Positions 9,256 to 18,706 of a DNA stretch of 64,000 nt are shown here, piece by piece; the stretch's first letter is position 1; every line of letters begins with the position of its first letter. The translations under genes were made by a program, and so were the position numbers. The DNA is taken from positions 2,108,001 through 2,172,000 of the forward strand of contig VRMN01000003.1 of assembly GCA_008690995.1 (NCBI GenBank). The letters are read 5' to 3'. The notes under the pieces were generated by a model that saw only the letters and a list, made by a program, of their open reading frames with translations, had not been told where the DNA came from and made no database searches. Source of the stretch: Porphyridium purpureum. Taxonomy: Eukaryota > Rhodophyta > Bangiophyceae > Porphyridiales > Porphyridiaceae.

Positions 9256-12200
9256 ATGGACCTGTTTCGCCGCTTCTTCGGCATTGCAGAAGATGAGCGC
9301 GCAACAGATGGCGCGATGTCCGAGCGGCCTGGCGCACCAGGCGTGGGTCAGGAGCCGGCGCGAGACGACGATGGAAGCGAGAGTGAGATTGATGACATGT
9401 TCTCTTCGCACGCCGCGCGCGCGCGAAAAGCGGCGCCATGGTCGTCGAAGCATCAAAAGTCTCGCAGAGCAAAAGGCGTGGCCGCCGGGACAACATCGTC
9501 TGCAGCGACCTCCGCCGCACGCACCATGGATGACTTGCAAAGCAGAAATAATAATCTGGGCGCGCGCTACCACAGACGTACGGTCAGCGCCGCGAATTTG
9601 GTGTTACCTGCGGGTAGTTCACAGGACATCACTGAATTTGGCCAAGCGGCCGAGCGCAGCGCGGACATGATACAAGCCGTCGACTCCATGCCGGATAGCG
9701 TGGGTTACTACTCGGACTTGGAGGACGATGACAACGATAACAATGAAGATAGCCACATGCTCACGCAAAGCGATTGTACGATGAACACGTATACGACACA
9801 GTCAGACCTGGTGATTGCGTTTTCAGATGTAAATGAGGAAGGTTCGAGAGCGGCAGGGACTGATCATTTGTCAGGATCACGTGCTTCGCCATCAGATCAG
9901 GCGTCCACAAAGCCGCAGCTCGAGCATCGCTGGCCTCCTCGCTTGAGCCCCAACAAGGATTGTAGGTTAGAAGAAGATGACGACTCGACGGACTCATCGG
10001 ACCGGGAGCATCGGAGCCGCAGACGCCGGTCGTCTGAAAAGCAACGCAGCTCAACTTCTTCCCCTTTGTACTCGCGTCTCTCGCCGCGACGTCGCGAGGT
10101 TGTGAATGTGCGGTTGAACCCGGTCGCGGACGAGCTAAGGCCGTTGACAGAGTCTCACGGCATAAGCCGCGCCTTACGTTTCCTCGATGCCGACGGCGAC
10201 GAACAGGGAAAGGCCCACCAGCTTGAGAAAAAGGTGTACATACAGGAGCCACCGACGGTGACATCAAGTAGCAGAAACACTGACTCCCAGAGGCTCAGTG
10301 ATGAGATTTTGAAACACTTGAGCCCGGTGAAAATGAGTCGCTCGCAGTCGTCCGCCTTTGAATCATTTTCCGAGGACATTCTCCTTGCGAAAGCGCAGGA
10401 ATTGCAGTTGCACCTGGCGGAGATCAGGGAGCTCAAGGACTCCATTCGGCAAGGCGCCATGAGCGGGAAGCTTTCGAACGCGTCGGCGGCATCAATCGCT
10501 GCTACAGCAAAGGCGTCGCTGCACTCAATGCTGTACGGAGACACGGAACAGCCGGCCCGTAGCGCCGTGCGCACTGATGATGGCAGGGGCAGCGCTGTGG
10601 CATCCGCGTGTTATCCAGACAAAAAAGTAAGGCTCGTGAACGTGTCCTTTCGATTGCCCGTTGCAATCAATTTACTGCCCGAGTCAAACGCGATCCGCAT
10701 CTCTGTCGCGACTGGCGGCGGCATGACGTCCGCTTTCAAAAAATTGGAAGCGTCAATGGATCTGGAATGGGTGGGGCTGCCCAGTGGTCACTATGGCAGC
10801 GAGCTGCACGCGGATGCTGCGCTGCAGCGCGCGGTACAGCAGAAGCTCGCTTCTCAAGGCTCTGCATTTACACCACTGTATGTTGACCCGAGGCTTGTGA
10901 ACGCGCACTCGGCGTTCTGCTCGGGTGTTTTGTGGCCGCTGTTCCACCACATGCCGCTGCAGGTGGATGGTGCGCGTTCATACCGTCCCACACAGTTCGA
11001 GGCCTACGAAAAGCTCAACCAGGCAGTGGCGGATGCCGCCATTAAGTTATGCCATGCTCCAGATGATGTGCTGTGGATCCACGACTTTCATCTTCTGCTT
11101 GTGCCCAAGCTGATCCGCGCGCGGCGGCGCGACGTGCGCATGGGTCTTTTTGTGCATGTGCCTTTCCCGTCGGGTGAACTCTTTCGTACGCTTCCTACGC
11201 GACGTGAAATCCTTGAGGGCATGCTCGGCGCAGACGTGATTGGATTCCATACGGTGCATTACGCTCGTCACTTTATCTCGGTTTGTCAGCGCGTCCTCGG
11301 ACTCGAGGTGCGACCGAATGGCGTCATGTACCGTGGCGGTTTCGTGAGCGTGGGTATTTATCCCATGGGTACGGACGCGATGGCGTTCACGCGCACCGTG
11401 CGTTCCGCCAAGGTTCAGCGGCTTCGCAGCAAGCTCGTGGCTCAATTCAAGGGAAAGAAGATTGTCGTGGGTGTGGATCGCGTCGAGTACATCAAAGGCA
11501 TTCCGCAAAAGCTGCTGGCGATCCGGCGCTTCCTGGAACAACACCCGGACTGGTTGGGTAAAGTTGTTTTTGTGCAGATTGGCATTCCTGTGCCATCGAA
11601 AGACCCACAGTACCTTTTGTTCCGCAACCAGATCTTTGAGTTGGTGGGGGACATTAACTCGCGCTTTGGCACGCTCGAGAGTCAGCCTGTGCATTACCGC
11701 GAGGTGTCCTTGTCGCTTGAGGAACTGTGTGCACTTTACAGCATCTCGGACGCTCTGCTAAGCACGTCGCTGCGCGACGGCATGAATCTTGTTGCATACG
11801 AGTACACGGTATGCCAGCACGAGAATCGTGGAGTGCTGATTCTCTCTGAGTTTACAGGAGCGGCGCTCATGCTACCCGGTGCCTTGCTCTGCAATCCGTG
11901 GAACCTGGATAACGTCGCCGCGTGCGTGCTTGATGCACTCACCATGGCACGCACTGAGAAAGAAGTGCGTCTGAAAAAGACGTTTCGGTACGTGTTTACA
12001 CACACAGCCGCATCGTGGGGTTACAGCTTTGTATCGGATGTGGTGCGCTTTGCCGCGGAGCGCAACAAGCGCATGAAGGACGTTAGGCAACTCGACGATT
12101 CAGTGCTGCAAAGCCACCTGCAAACGTCGAGTGAGAGCAGCGGCCGCGATCCGGATTTAGATCGCGGGATGCGTGTTTTGTTTCTGGATTATGATGGTGC

Positions 12201-13533
12201 CGTTAGCAAGGCACTTGACACACGCCTGACACGTTTGCGGCTGGCGAAACTGCTCGGCGACTTATGCTCCAACCCGCGTAACACTGTTTTTCTGCTGACT
12301 GGTGGCGTCGCGACGCGACGCCTGCAGTGGTTGCACAGTCTTGGCGCCGGGCTCGCCATTGAGGACGGCTACCGTGTCCTGTGGCCCAAGGCATTATTGG
12401 CATCAGCAACTACCGCGAAGAGAAGGCCGCGTCTGGAGCCCGTGTCGCCGCTGGGAGGCGGCGAGCCCGAAAGTGACGCTCAGGCCGCCGCTCAGAGTGC
12501 CCATTTCACAAGCGCACGTACTGCGCCGTCACAGACAAGGACCGAGCCAGCGGCGGTCGATGTTGCAGTGTCTTTGCAGTTGGCGGCACACGGTGATGCG
12601 AAAAAGGCTGCGCTTCTGCGGTCGAGTACGATGAAGCACGTACAGAGCGACTCTCGGCTCGTTGAGCTGGACAAGTCGGAGATTGCGCGCGACCAGAGCC
12701 GCTTATTTGGAAAGGCGCACAAGTCGCGCAGTATTCGGTACAAGGATTTGCAGCAGCCAGAGTGTGACGCTGAGCCACAGCCAGGGCCGTCTGGTGCAGA
12801 GCCATCTTGTGTACAAGCGCCTATTGATAGTGAAACGGTTGGGCACGGGCCTCTATCCGACTCGCACAACTTGGGTGTGGAAGACGAGCCATCGACAAGT
12901 GTCGACTTTGCTGCGGAAGTCATGGGTGGTTTCCCAGGGATGTTCACGAGTGAATGGGAAACTTTAACGACACAGGTGGACGAGGCTCTTCTTCAGAGCG
13001 AGTTGCAGAAAGCGATCGCGATTCTGGAGATTTTCGAGGACATGACGCCCGGAAGCTCCCTGTCTGTACAGCCAGTCTCGGCGGGCTGGTCGTTAGGAAA
13101 CGCAGACGCGGAGTTATCGGTGGCACATAGCGACGACGCCCGACACCAGCTCGAGGAGGCGTTGCAGAATTCGCCCCTGCAAGTTATCTCAGGCAAAGGT
13201 GAGATTCAGATTCGCCCGCGTGGAGTGAGTAAGGGCGCGTGCATGGAGTCCATTGTTGAGCGCTTGCTGTCCACAAGCAGTGTGGCCGTCGACTTGGCTG
13301 GTGAAGGAGACACAAAATATGCGTTATCACCATCGCGGCCGCCGTTTTTGATTGCTGCTTTTGGCGACCACGCGACAGATGCGCAAATGTTCAACACGCT
13401 CGAAAGCCTCAAGCTGACCGGCGGTGTGCGCACATTGAGTTGCTCCATCGGGCGAAAACTCGAAAACGTCCAGTTTGTCGCTGCCACCGTGGAAGACGTG
13501 ATTGAAGCGCTGGAGAGCCTGATCATCCCATGA
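9256..13533 (+). CDS. TPS: Class II-like trehalose-6-phosphate synthase/phosphatase fusion
   Basis: The 1,425-residue protein starts at the first true ATG, at 9256. Residues 1-455 are Ser/Asp-rich low complexity. The GT20 synthase domain spans about 456-925 and keeps the catalytic signatures VDRVEYIKG (Arg and Lys that hold UDP-glucose and phosphate) and RDGMNLVAYEY, so synthesis of trehalose-6-phosphate from UDP-glucose and glucose-6-phosphate is plausible. A HAD-type phosphatase domain follows from about 972 with LDYDGAV as motif I, TGG as motif II and GDHATDAQMF near 1370, where active trehalose phosphatases usually have GDDRTD. About 250 residues of low complexity (roughly 1055-1310) split this domain, which makes phosphatase activity doubtful. 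The layout matches the class II fusion proteins of plants and algae, many of them regulatory. Confidence 0.92.
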   Translation: MDLFRRFFGIAEDERATDGAMSERPGAPGVGQEPARDDDGSESEIDDMFSSHAARARKAAPWSSKHQKSRRAKGVAAGTTSSAATSAARTMDDLQSRNNNLGARYHRRTVSAANLVLPAGSSQDITEFGQAAERSADMIQAVDSMPDSVGYYSDLEDDDNDNNEDSHMLTQSDCTMNTYTTQSDLVIAFSDVNEEGSRAAGTDHLSGSRASPSDQASTKPQLEHRWPPRLSPNKDCRLEEDDDSTDSSDREHRSRRRRSSEKQRSSTSSPLYSRLSPRRREVVNVRLNPVADELRPLTESHGISRALRFLDADGDEQGKAHQLEKKVYIQEPPTVTSSSRNTDSQRLSDEILKHLSPVKMSRSQSSAFESFSEDILLAKAQELQLHLAEIRELKDSIRQGAMSGKLSNASAASIAATAKASLHSMLYGDTEQPARSAVRTDDGRGSAVASACYPDKKVRLVNVSFRLPVAINLLPESNAIRISVATGGGMTSAFKKLEASMDLEWVGLPSGHYGSELHADAALQRAVQQKLASQGSAFTPLYVDPRLVNAHSAFCSGVLWPLFHHMPLQVDGARSYRPTQFEAYEKLNQAVADAAIKLCHAPDDVLWIHDFHLLLVPKLIRARRRDVRMGLFVHVPFPSGELFRTLPTRREILEGMLGADVIGFHTVHYARHFISVCQRVLGLEVRPNGVMYRGGFVSVGIYPMGTDAMAFTRTVRSAKVQRLRSKLVAQFKGKKIVVGVDRVEYIKGIPQKLLAIRRFLEQHPDWLGKVVFVQIGIPVPSKDPQYLLFRNQIFELVGDINSRFGTLESQPVHYREVSLSLEELCALYSISDALLSTSLRDGMNLVAYEYTVCQHENRGVLILSEFTGAALMLPGALLCNPWNLDNVAACVLDALTMARTEKEVRLKKTFRYVFTHTAASWGYSFVSDVVRFAAERNKRMKDVRQLDDSVLQSHLQTSSESSGRDPDLDRGMRVLFLDYDGAVSKALDTRLTRLRLAKLLGDLCSNPRNTVFLLTGGVATRRLQWLHSLGAGLAIEDGYRVLWPKALLASATTAKRRPRLEPVSPLGGGEPESDAQAAAQSAHFTSARTAPSQTRTEPAAVDVAVSLQLAAHGDAKKAALLRSSTMKHVQSDSRLVELDKSEIARDQSRLFGKAHKSRSIRYKDLQQPECDAEPQPGPSGAEPSCVQAPIDSETVGHGPLSDSHNLGVEDEPSTSVDFAAEVMGGFPGMFTSEWETLTTQVDEALLQSELQKAIAILEIFEDMTPGSSLSVQPVSAGWSLGNADAELSVAHSDDARHQLEEALQNSPLQVISGKGEIQIRPRGVSKGACMESIVERLLSTSSVAVDLAGEGDTKYALSPSRPPFLIAAFGDHATDAQMFNTLESLKLTGGVRTLSCSIGRKLENVQFVAATVEDVIEALESLIIP

Positions 13534-13809
13534 CCGTCCCAGTGGTCAGCGCAGAGCTAACCGCAGCAGTGACAGCAGCGACGTGAAAGAAAAGGGAAAA
13601 GTACCCGCCATAAATATGAATTTAATTGTCTGGAAATCGCTTTTGCGCCACTCGACACGATTTCAGCGTTCCGGCCGCTCGTAGCTGTGCTTGTCTAATG
13701 ATCAACCATGTCTGTGATGAATTGACTTACAAATCTACAAAACAGCGCTGGCCATGGATCCACCCACGTCAGCTGCTTGCGCTTCTTTCCCAACGTCGCT
13801 TTATCGTAC
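13534..13809. other. Convergent intergenic region
   Basis: 276 bp between the stops of the TPS (+) and R1 zinc-finger (-) genes. It includes an AT-rich patch around 13609-13630 that may serve in 3' end formation. It has no GTACAG/CTGTAC element, unlike the promoter-side gaps. Confidence 0.4.
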
Positions 13810-15570
13810 TCACTGAGTTACGACGCCCTCTGAACCCTTGTTGCGTTCGCGTTTCGCGTTAATACGATCATAAATGTGACATCGAGCATTCACAGGGCAC
13901 ATGTTCGTGCAATGTGTGCAGATCCATTTGGGATTCTGCTGGCGAAGATGCTCTATGTCCATGCCAAGCTTTTCAAAACAAAGCTTGCATGTGATTTTGC
14001 GGCACGTGCCTTCCTCAAAATTGCCGCACACTAAAGATGCTGTCCGGCGACTGTCGCGCGCGCAGATGTGGCAGTACAACGAGGGCTCCTTATTTTGGTA
14101 CGTCTTGGGCTTTCGGCGACTCTTTTTGAAGCCGCCCGACGTTGGCGTGCCCGGGATGCTACCGCCGTTGTGTCTCGGCGTTGTCGGGCCCCGTGGAGTC
14201 AACTGGAAACTGCGCGGCCCGTTATCCGCGTTTGCAGAATCGCTGAAGAGTCGATCACGCCGCACTGACAAGTGCGGAAGCGAGGAGAACTCGTCCATGT
14301 CTGTATATCGCCTTTGCGAAAATCCGGGAGCTCCTCCGTCCGTTACTCCACCGCCATACCTCCCTATTCTATCGTCCATCGACGCAAACTCGCCGCCGGT
14401 CAAATTTTGGAACACCTGCTCGGGAGACGGCGGGAGTTCGAAAGGATCAGCCATGCATGCCGGGTCCGCGTCAAAGGTGAACAGATCCGCTTCGCTGTCC
14501 ATGGCTGAGTACTGCGGTCGTTGCTGAGCATGACTCTGGCCCTGCTGTCCCATGCTTATCATAAGCTGGAAGCCATCGGGCACGTCATCGACAGAGTATG
14601 TATTTTTGGCGGACTTGGGCATGGGCTCAGCCTTTACACCCTTTTGCGGCTTGGCTCGGGTCGGTGTCGAGCTGGCGCGGCCAAAACTTGGACTTTGGTG
14701 GCTACTTAACTCGGCCGAGCTCGCGCTGATCTGTGGGGCGAGCGGTTTGTCAGACAGCGAGCCGCGCACGGGCGTCACCGGTTTCTGCGATGACACGGCA
14801 AACGAAGTGCGCTTCTTGCGTGCGACGCCCTTGCCAGTGCTGACTGCGCGCGGACCCATGCCAGAGGTCGCCCCGCTCGAGTCCGCGGGCATCGACATGC
14901 GGCGCGGGACCGCATTGGCCAAGGAGCTCGACGACGAAGCCGTTGGTGACATGAGGCTGGGCCCAACGCCCGGCACGAGTGCGAACGGGTCGGTTGCCTC
15001 GCGGTCCGGGAAAATCCCTTGCGACAAATCGGCATAGTCCAAAAAGTCCGCGAGCTCGTCGCACACGGACATGACCTGGAACTCATTCGGGCCGATGTCG
15101 TCTAGCGCCTGCGCCATGCTATCCTGGAACTGGAATCCATCGTGCTGGTGTGGCCCACCTGCGCGACTTTGAAGGTTTCTATGCTCGGCAACGCCTGCAC
15201 GATGTTGCTGTTGTTGCTGCTGCTGCTGCTGCGGTACAGCGGCCCACATCTTCGTGCTCATGGCGCCTGCATGCTCATTATTGTATCCTGCGCCCGGCGC
15301 GAAAGCGTGTTGCTGGTGCAGCTGCTGCTGACTCTGGGCATAGGTCTGATCCTGATAATACTCCTCTCCCGCGGCGCCCGCGCCATAATACTGCGGCGGA
15401 TCATGCGCATACGGCTGCGACGGCACTGTCTGGCACGCATCCAGCGCGAAGCCGTGCGCCTTGTGCGGCGTCGTCGGCTGCGACCCAATCTGCAACGGCA
15501 CGGGGCGCTTGCTCAGCTTGCGCCGCACCTGTCCCATGCCATCCTGCAACGTGTCAAAAAACCCGCTCAT
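13810..15570 (-). CDS. Nuclear protein with C-terminal R1-type (CDCA7-like) zinc finger
   Basis: I start this gene at the ATG at 15570, giving 586 residues beginning MSGFFDTLQDG. The frame stays open for another 107 codons upstream, but that part is G/T-rich leader sequence reading as Gly-Gly-Ser and Val-Cys repeats. Most of the protein is low complexity with a poly-Gln run encoded near 15215-15235. The last 95 or so residues hold a dense cysteine domain: CHIC, a CGNFEEGTC pair, CKLC and CTHC, followed by two more cysteines. This layout resembles the zf-4CXXC_R1 domain of CDCA7 and related proteins, which bind DNA and chromatin. The basic C-terminus fits a nuclear protein. Family assignment rests on the cysteine pattern alone. 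Confidence 0.6.
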   Translation of the reverse strand: MSGFFDTLQDGMGQVRRKLSKRPVPLQIGSQPTTPHKAHGFALDACQTVPSQPYAHDPPQYYGAGAAGEEYYQDQTYAQSQQQLHQQHAFAPGAGYNNEHAGAMSTKMWAAVPQQQQQQQQQHRAGVAEHRNLQSRAGGPHQHDGFQFQDSMAQALDDIGPNEFQVMSVCDELADFLDYADLSQGIFPDREATDPFALVPGVGPSLMSPTASSSSSLANAVPRRMSMPADSSGATSGMGPRAVSTGKGVARKKRTSFAVSSQKPVTPVRGSLSDKPLAPQISASSAELSSHQSPSFGRASSTPTRAKPQKGVKAEPMPKSAKNTYSVDDVPDGFQLMISMGQQGQSHAQQRPQYSAMDSEADLFTFDADPACMADPFELPPSPEQVFQNLTGGEFASMDDRIGRYGGGVTDGGAPGFSQRRYTDMDEFSSLPHLSVRRDRLFSDSANADNGPRSFQLTPRGPTTPRHNGGSIPGTPTSGGFKKSRRKPKTYQNKEPSLYCHICARDSRRTASLVCGNFEEGTCRKITCKLCFEKLGMDIEHLRQQNPKWICTHCTNMCPVNARCHIYDRINAKRERNKGSEGVVTQ

Positions 15571-15737
15571 CGTGTCCCGCGCGTCAGCTCCTCCCCTCCC
15601 CTCTAATCCTCTCACCTCCGTTCCCCACCCCCATACATTCCGCACCCTCCCCCAACCCAATGTGTCACACAAACACACAAACACACAAACACACTCTACC
15701 CCCTCACCGTCTACCCTCCCACAGAACACCACCACCA

Positions 15738-15792
15738 CTCCTCCACTCCCTCCTCCACTCCCTCCTCCACTCCCTCCTCCACTCCCTCCTTC
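15738..15792. repeat. 12-bp tandem repeat in a leader region
   Basis: The unit CCTCCACTCCCT is repeated about four and a half times almost perfectly. It lies in the C-rich half of the divergent promoter, upstream of the R1 zinc-finger gene, and is G/A-rich on that gene's sense strand. Confidence 0.8.
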
Positions 15793-16658
15793 ACTTCGTA
15801 CCTCAACCCAACTCACACACAAACGCACACGCCTCCTTCCTCTTTGTCGCTCTCTGCCTCCGTCACCCACACGCGTTTCCTCAAAAGTCACAAATCAGAA
15901 GCACGAAAATCTATACACCCGAACAAGCCCTCCTCCTCATCGTCTTTGTCTTCATCATCCTCTTTCGCATCGCCAGCATCGCCTCTGGGCCTGTGTATGC
16001 GCGCGCTGCGGTCACCCCGTTTGACGCCAGCAGGCGGCGCGCCGCGCGTTCTGGCGCTCCGGCAAGGCGCGCTCGCCCTGTGCCTGACGCTGCGGCGCCA
16101 ATCACACTGACAACGGCCCTGCGCGATGTGTGTATGTGAGTGTGTCTGTTCCCGTGTGGACAAACATGCGCACACACGATGAAGATGATGAGAATGGTGA
16201 TGAAGGGCACAAGGGAAAGAGAAACAGAGCGACACACACACACAGCGGAACGATGGCGGGTGGAGAGTAGGTGGTGGAACGGTGGGTGCGTCATAGACTT
16301 TGGCAGCTATCGATCGCCCGTGCCGTGGCGTGCGGGGTGGCTGTGTGGAGCCGCGAGGGTTATGTGCGACCGTGCCGTCGAATCATGTTGGAACGGCCAC
16401 AGACACCCAGTTGACCACAGACACAAGACACAAAACACAAAGCAGGCCGGTCCCCGGCTGTGTCTCACAGCAGCTTTGCGCGCACACAAAGAATCGCTCA
16501 AATCATGTCGCGCTCATGCTGTGTGATCTGAAACGATCGAGCGCGCAGACGCGCCGTGTCGCTCATTCTCTCACGCATTTGCATGATGATTTTCCTGTTC
16601 CTCCGCCGCACGCTCCGGTTCGCGCGCAGCTCCGAAACTCAAAATAAGATCAACTGGG

Positions 16659-16675
16659 GTACAGCCAGACTGTAC
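16659..16675. promoter_or_regulatory. Perfect palindrome GTACAG-N5-CTGTAC
   Basis: GTACAG (16659-16664) and CTGTAC (16670-16675) form a perfect inverted repeat around five bases. The same element with the same spacing occurs at 28606-28622 in another divergent promoter. It sits about 370 bp upstream of the pyrophosphorylase ATG. I infer a binding site for a dimeric factor. Confidence 0.5.
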
Positions 16676-17041
16676 GCACTTCCTCGTTGTAAACCATTGA
16701 TGCGGACGCGGAACCCTAGAGTCCGCACACCGGGTGCACTGTAAGCATACAACGGGTTGTGGGTACAGTGCGCGGCTCACGATGCAGCGGGGGTACGGTG
16801 CGCTTCCATGTGGAAGGTGTGTGTGCGCGATGTGGGAAGAAGAGGGGGGAGAAGGATGGGTTATGACAGTGGCACGCGCAGGTAGTGAGAAGGTGGTGTG
16901 GTGTGGTGTGGTGTGGTGTGTGTACAAGGTTGGAATTGGACGCGTTAGGCACCGGTAAGCGCGCGGTGTGTGTCTGTGTTTGTGTGTGTGTGTGTGTGCG
17001 TGAGGTGCGTTTGGGGTGTTTCGGTCCTGCGGCGGTGTGGA

Positions 17042-18535
17042 ATGGAAGAGATGGGCGCGATCAAGGAAAAGCTGCAGCGCATTGGCCAGACGCAGCTGCT
17101 TGACGCGCTCGACGCTCTGCGCGCGCAAGGCGATGAGGACGCTGCCGCGCGGCTGAGCGACCAGCTCAGTCAGCTCGACTTTGACACGCTCGCGGCAATT
17201 CGTGCGCAGTTCTTCTCGTCAAACGCGTCGCGCAGCGACGAGACAAACGCGTTGCCGTACGAGCTGGACAAACTGCAACCCGCCCAGTACGTCACGCTCG
17301 AGGCTCAGAACGAGCAGCGCGAGAGCGGCGAGCAGGAAAAGTTTGTCAGCGCCGGAGAGCAGCTCGTGAAACAGGGCAAGGTCGCGGCCGTCCTCGTGGC
17401 CGGCGGGCAGGGGTCCCGGCTCGGGTTTCATGGCCCAAAGGGCGCGTACAAGGTGTCTGCGGCGCGTGCAAAGCCGCTCTTCCAGCTTTTTGCTGAGCAG
17501 CTGCTGGCCGTCATGAAAAAGCACAACGCAGTGGTGCCTTGGTACGTGATGACTAGCTCGGCGAACGATGAGGCCACGCGCAGCTTTTTCAAGGAGCACC
17601 AGTACTTTGGCCTTGACCCAGACAACGTGGTCTTCTTCGTCCAGGGCCAGCTTCCCGCGTGGGACTTTTCGGGCCGTCTCATTCGTGAGCGCAAGGATAG
17701 CCTCTTCATGGCGCCCGACGGGCACGGCGGCTGCCTCAAGGCGCTCAAGGTGTCCGGCGCGCTGGACGATATGAAGCGGCGCGGCATCGAGCACGTGTCC
17801 TATTTCCAGGTGGACAACCCGCTCGTGAGCATCGTCGATATCGAGTTTCTGGGAAGACACGTCATCAAGGGCAGTGAGATTGCCTGCCGCGTGCTGCGAA
17901 AACGCGACGCCAAGGAAGGGCTCGGCAATTTCTGCATCTACGAGGACAAGCTGATGATCATTGAGTACAGCGACCTGCCGGACGAGCTCGCCAACAAGCG
18001 CGTGGCGGGCGGAGACGAGCTCATGTTCTCGGCGGGAAGTCCGAGCATCATGATTTTCCAGCTCGCCTTTGTGGAGCGTCTGCTCAGCGACGACTCGGAG
18101 CTGTCACTGCCATTCCATGAAGCGCGCAAAAAGATTCCGTACGTTGACGAGGATGGCAACCGCGTGGACGAGCCAGCAGAGAAGAACGGCTGCAAATTTG
18201 AAATGTTTGTCTTTGACGCGCTGCCGGCGGCCAAATCCACTCTTCTCGTCGAAGCGCCGCGCGACACCTCATTTGCACCCGTGAAAAACCCGGAAGGCGC
18301 AGACTCGCCGGACTCGTGTCGTGCGTACATGATGAACATGCACGCATCATGGCTTGAGGCGTGCGGCATCCAGGTTCCGAAGAAGGACGACGGACAGTCC
18401 GTCGACTGCGTCATCGAGATCTCCTCCCTACTGGCCACAAGCGCCGCAGAGCTGCAAGTCGCGATCGACAAAGGGCTTGCAAAGGCAGAGATTCCGCGCG
18501 AGCTTGAGCGCGGTCGGACATACTACTTTGAATAA
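17042..18535 (+). CDS. UAP1: UDP-N-acetylglucosamine pyrophosphorylase (UAP1-like)
   Basis: The enzyme makes UDP-GlcNAc (or UDP-GalNAc) from UTP and the hexosamine-1-phosphate, in the cytosol, for glycan and GPI synthesis. The ATG at 17042 gives 497 residues; 24 upstream in-frame codons are a TG microsatellite reading Val-Cys and are excluded. The UTP-binding motif AGGQGSRLG lies near residues 120-128, followed by PKGAYKV, the sugar-binding QVDNPLV, a VLRKRDAKEGLG block, the substrate-loop block NGCKFEMFVFDAL and FAPVKNPEGADSPD. This order and length match eukaryotic UAP1 and not UDP-glucose pyrophosphorylase. A broad-specificity UDP-sugar pyrophosphorylase is less likely. Confidence 0.9.
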   Translation: MEEMGAIKEKLQRIGQTQLLDALDALRAQGDEDAAARLSDQLSQLDFDTLAAIRAQFFSSNASRSDETNALPYELDKLQPAQYVTLEAQNEQRESGEQEKFVSAGEQLVKQGKVAAVLVAGGQGSRLGFHGPKGAYKVSAARAKPLFQLFAEQLLAVMKKHNAVVPWYVMTSSANDEATRSFFKEHQYFGLDPDNVVFFVQGQLPAWDFSGRLIRERKDSLFMAPDGHGGCLKALKVSGALDDMKRRGIEHVSYFQVDNPLVSIVDIEFLGRHVIKGSEIACRVLRKRDAKEGLGNFCIYEDKLMIIEYSDLPDELANKRVAGGDELMFSAGSPSIMIFQLAFVERLLSDDSELSLPFHEARKKIPYVDEDGNRVDEPAEKNGCKFEMFVFDALPAAKSTLLVEAPRDTSFAPVKNPEGADSPDSCRAYMMNMHASWLEACGIQVPKKDDGQSVDCVIEISSLLATSAAELQVAIDKGLAKAEIPRELERGRTYYFE

Positions 18536-18706
18536 GTGATCATATTAGCCGCAGGTTCCATTTTCCAAAAAAAGAAACGTGAAACAAGTCGAAAACGTTG
18601 ATTTCCGCTCGCACGCCGGAGTCACCGCGACAGGTGTGGTCCGAGATATTCTCGCTGCCTTGCTGCCTGGGAGAGTTGGACCGGAGTGGCGCGCTACGTA
18701 GCAACG

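Larger units (their letters stand above)
15571..17041. promoter_or_regulatory. Divergent promoter with composition switch, microsatellites and GTACAG palindrome
   Basis: This stretch separates the R1 zinc-finger gene (-) from UDP-GlcNAc pyrophosphorylase (+). The plus strand is C/A/T-rich from about 15590 to 15850, with CACA runs near 15665-15695, and G/T-rich from about 16740 to 17035, ending in a TG run at 16979-16998. It carries a perfect GTACAG inverted repeat at 16659-16675 and another GTACAG at 16763. No protein-coding gene is credible here; frames read as Pro/Thr/Ser or Val/Cys repeats. Confidence 0.6.
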
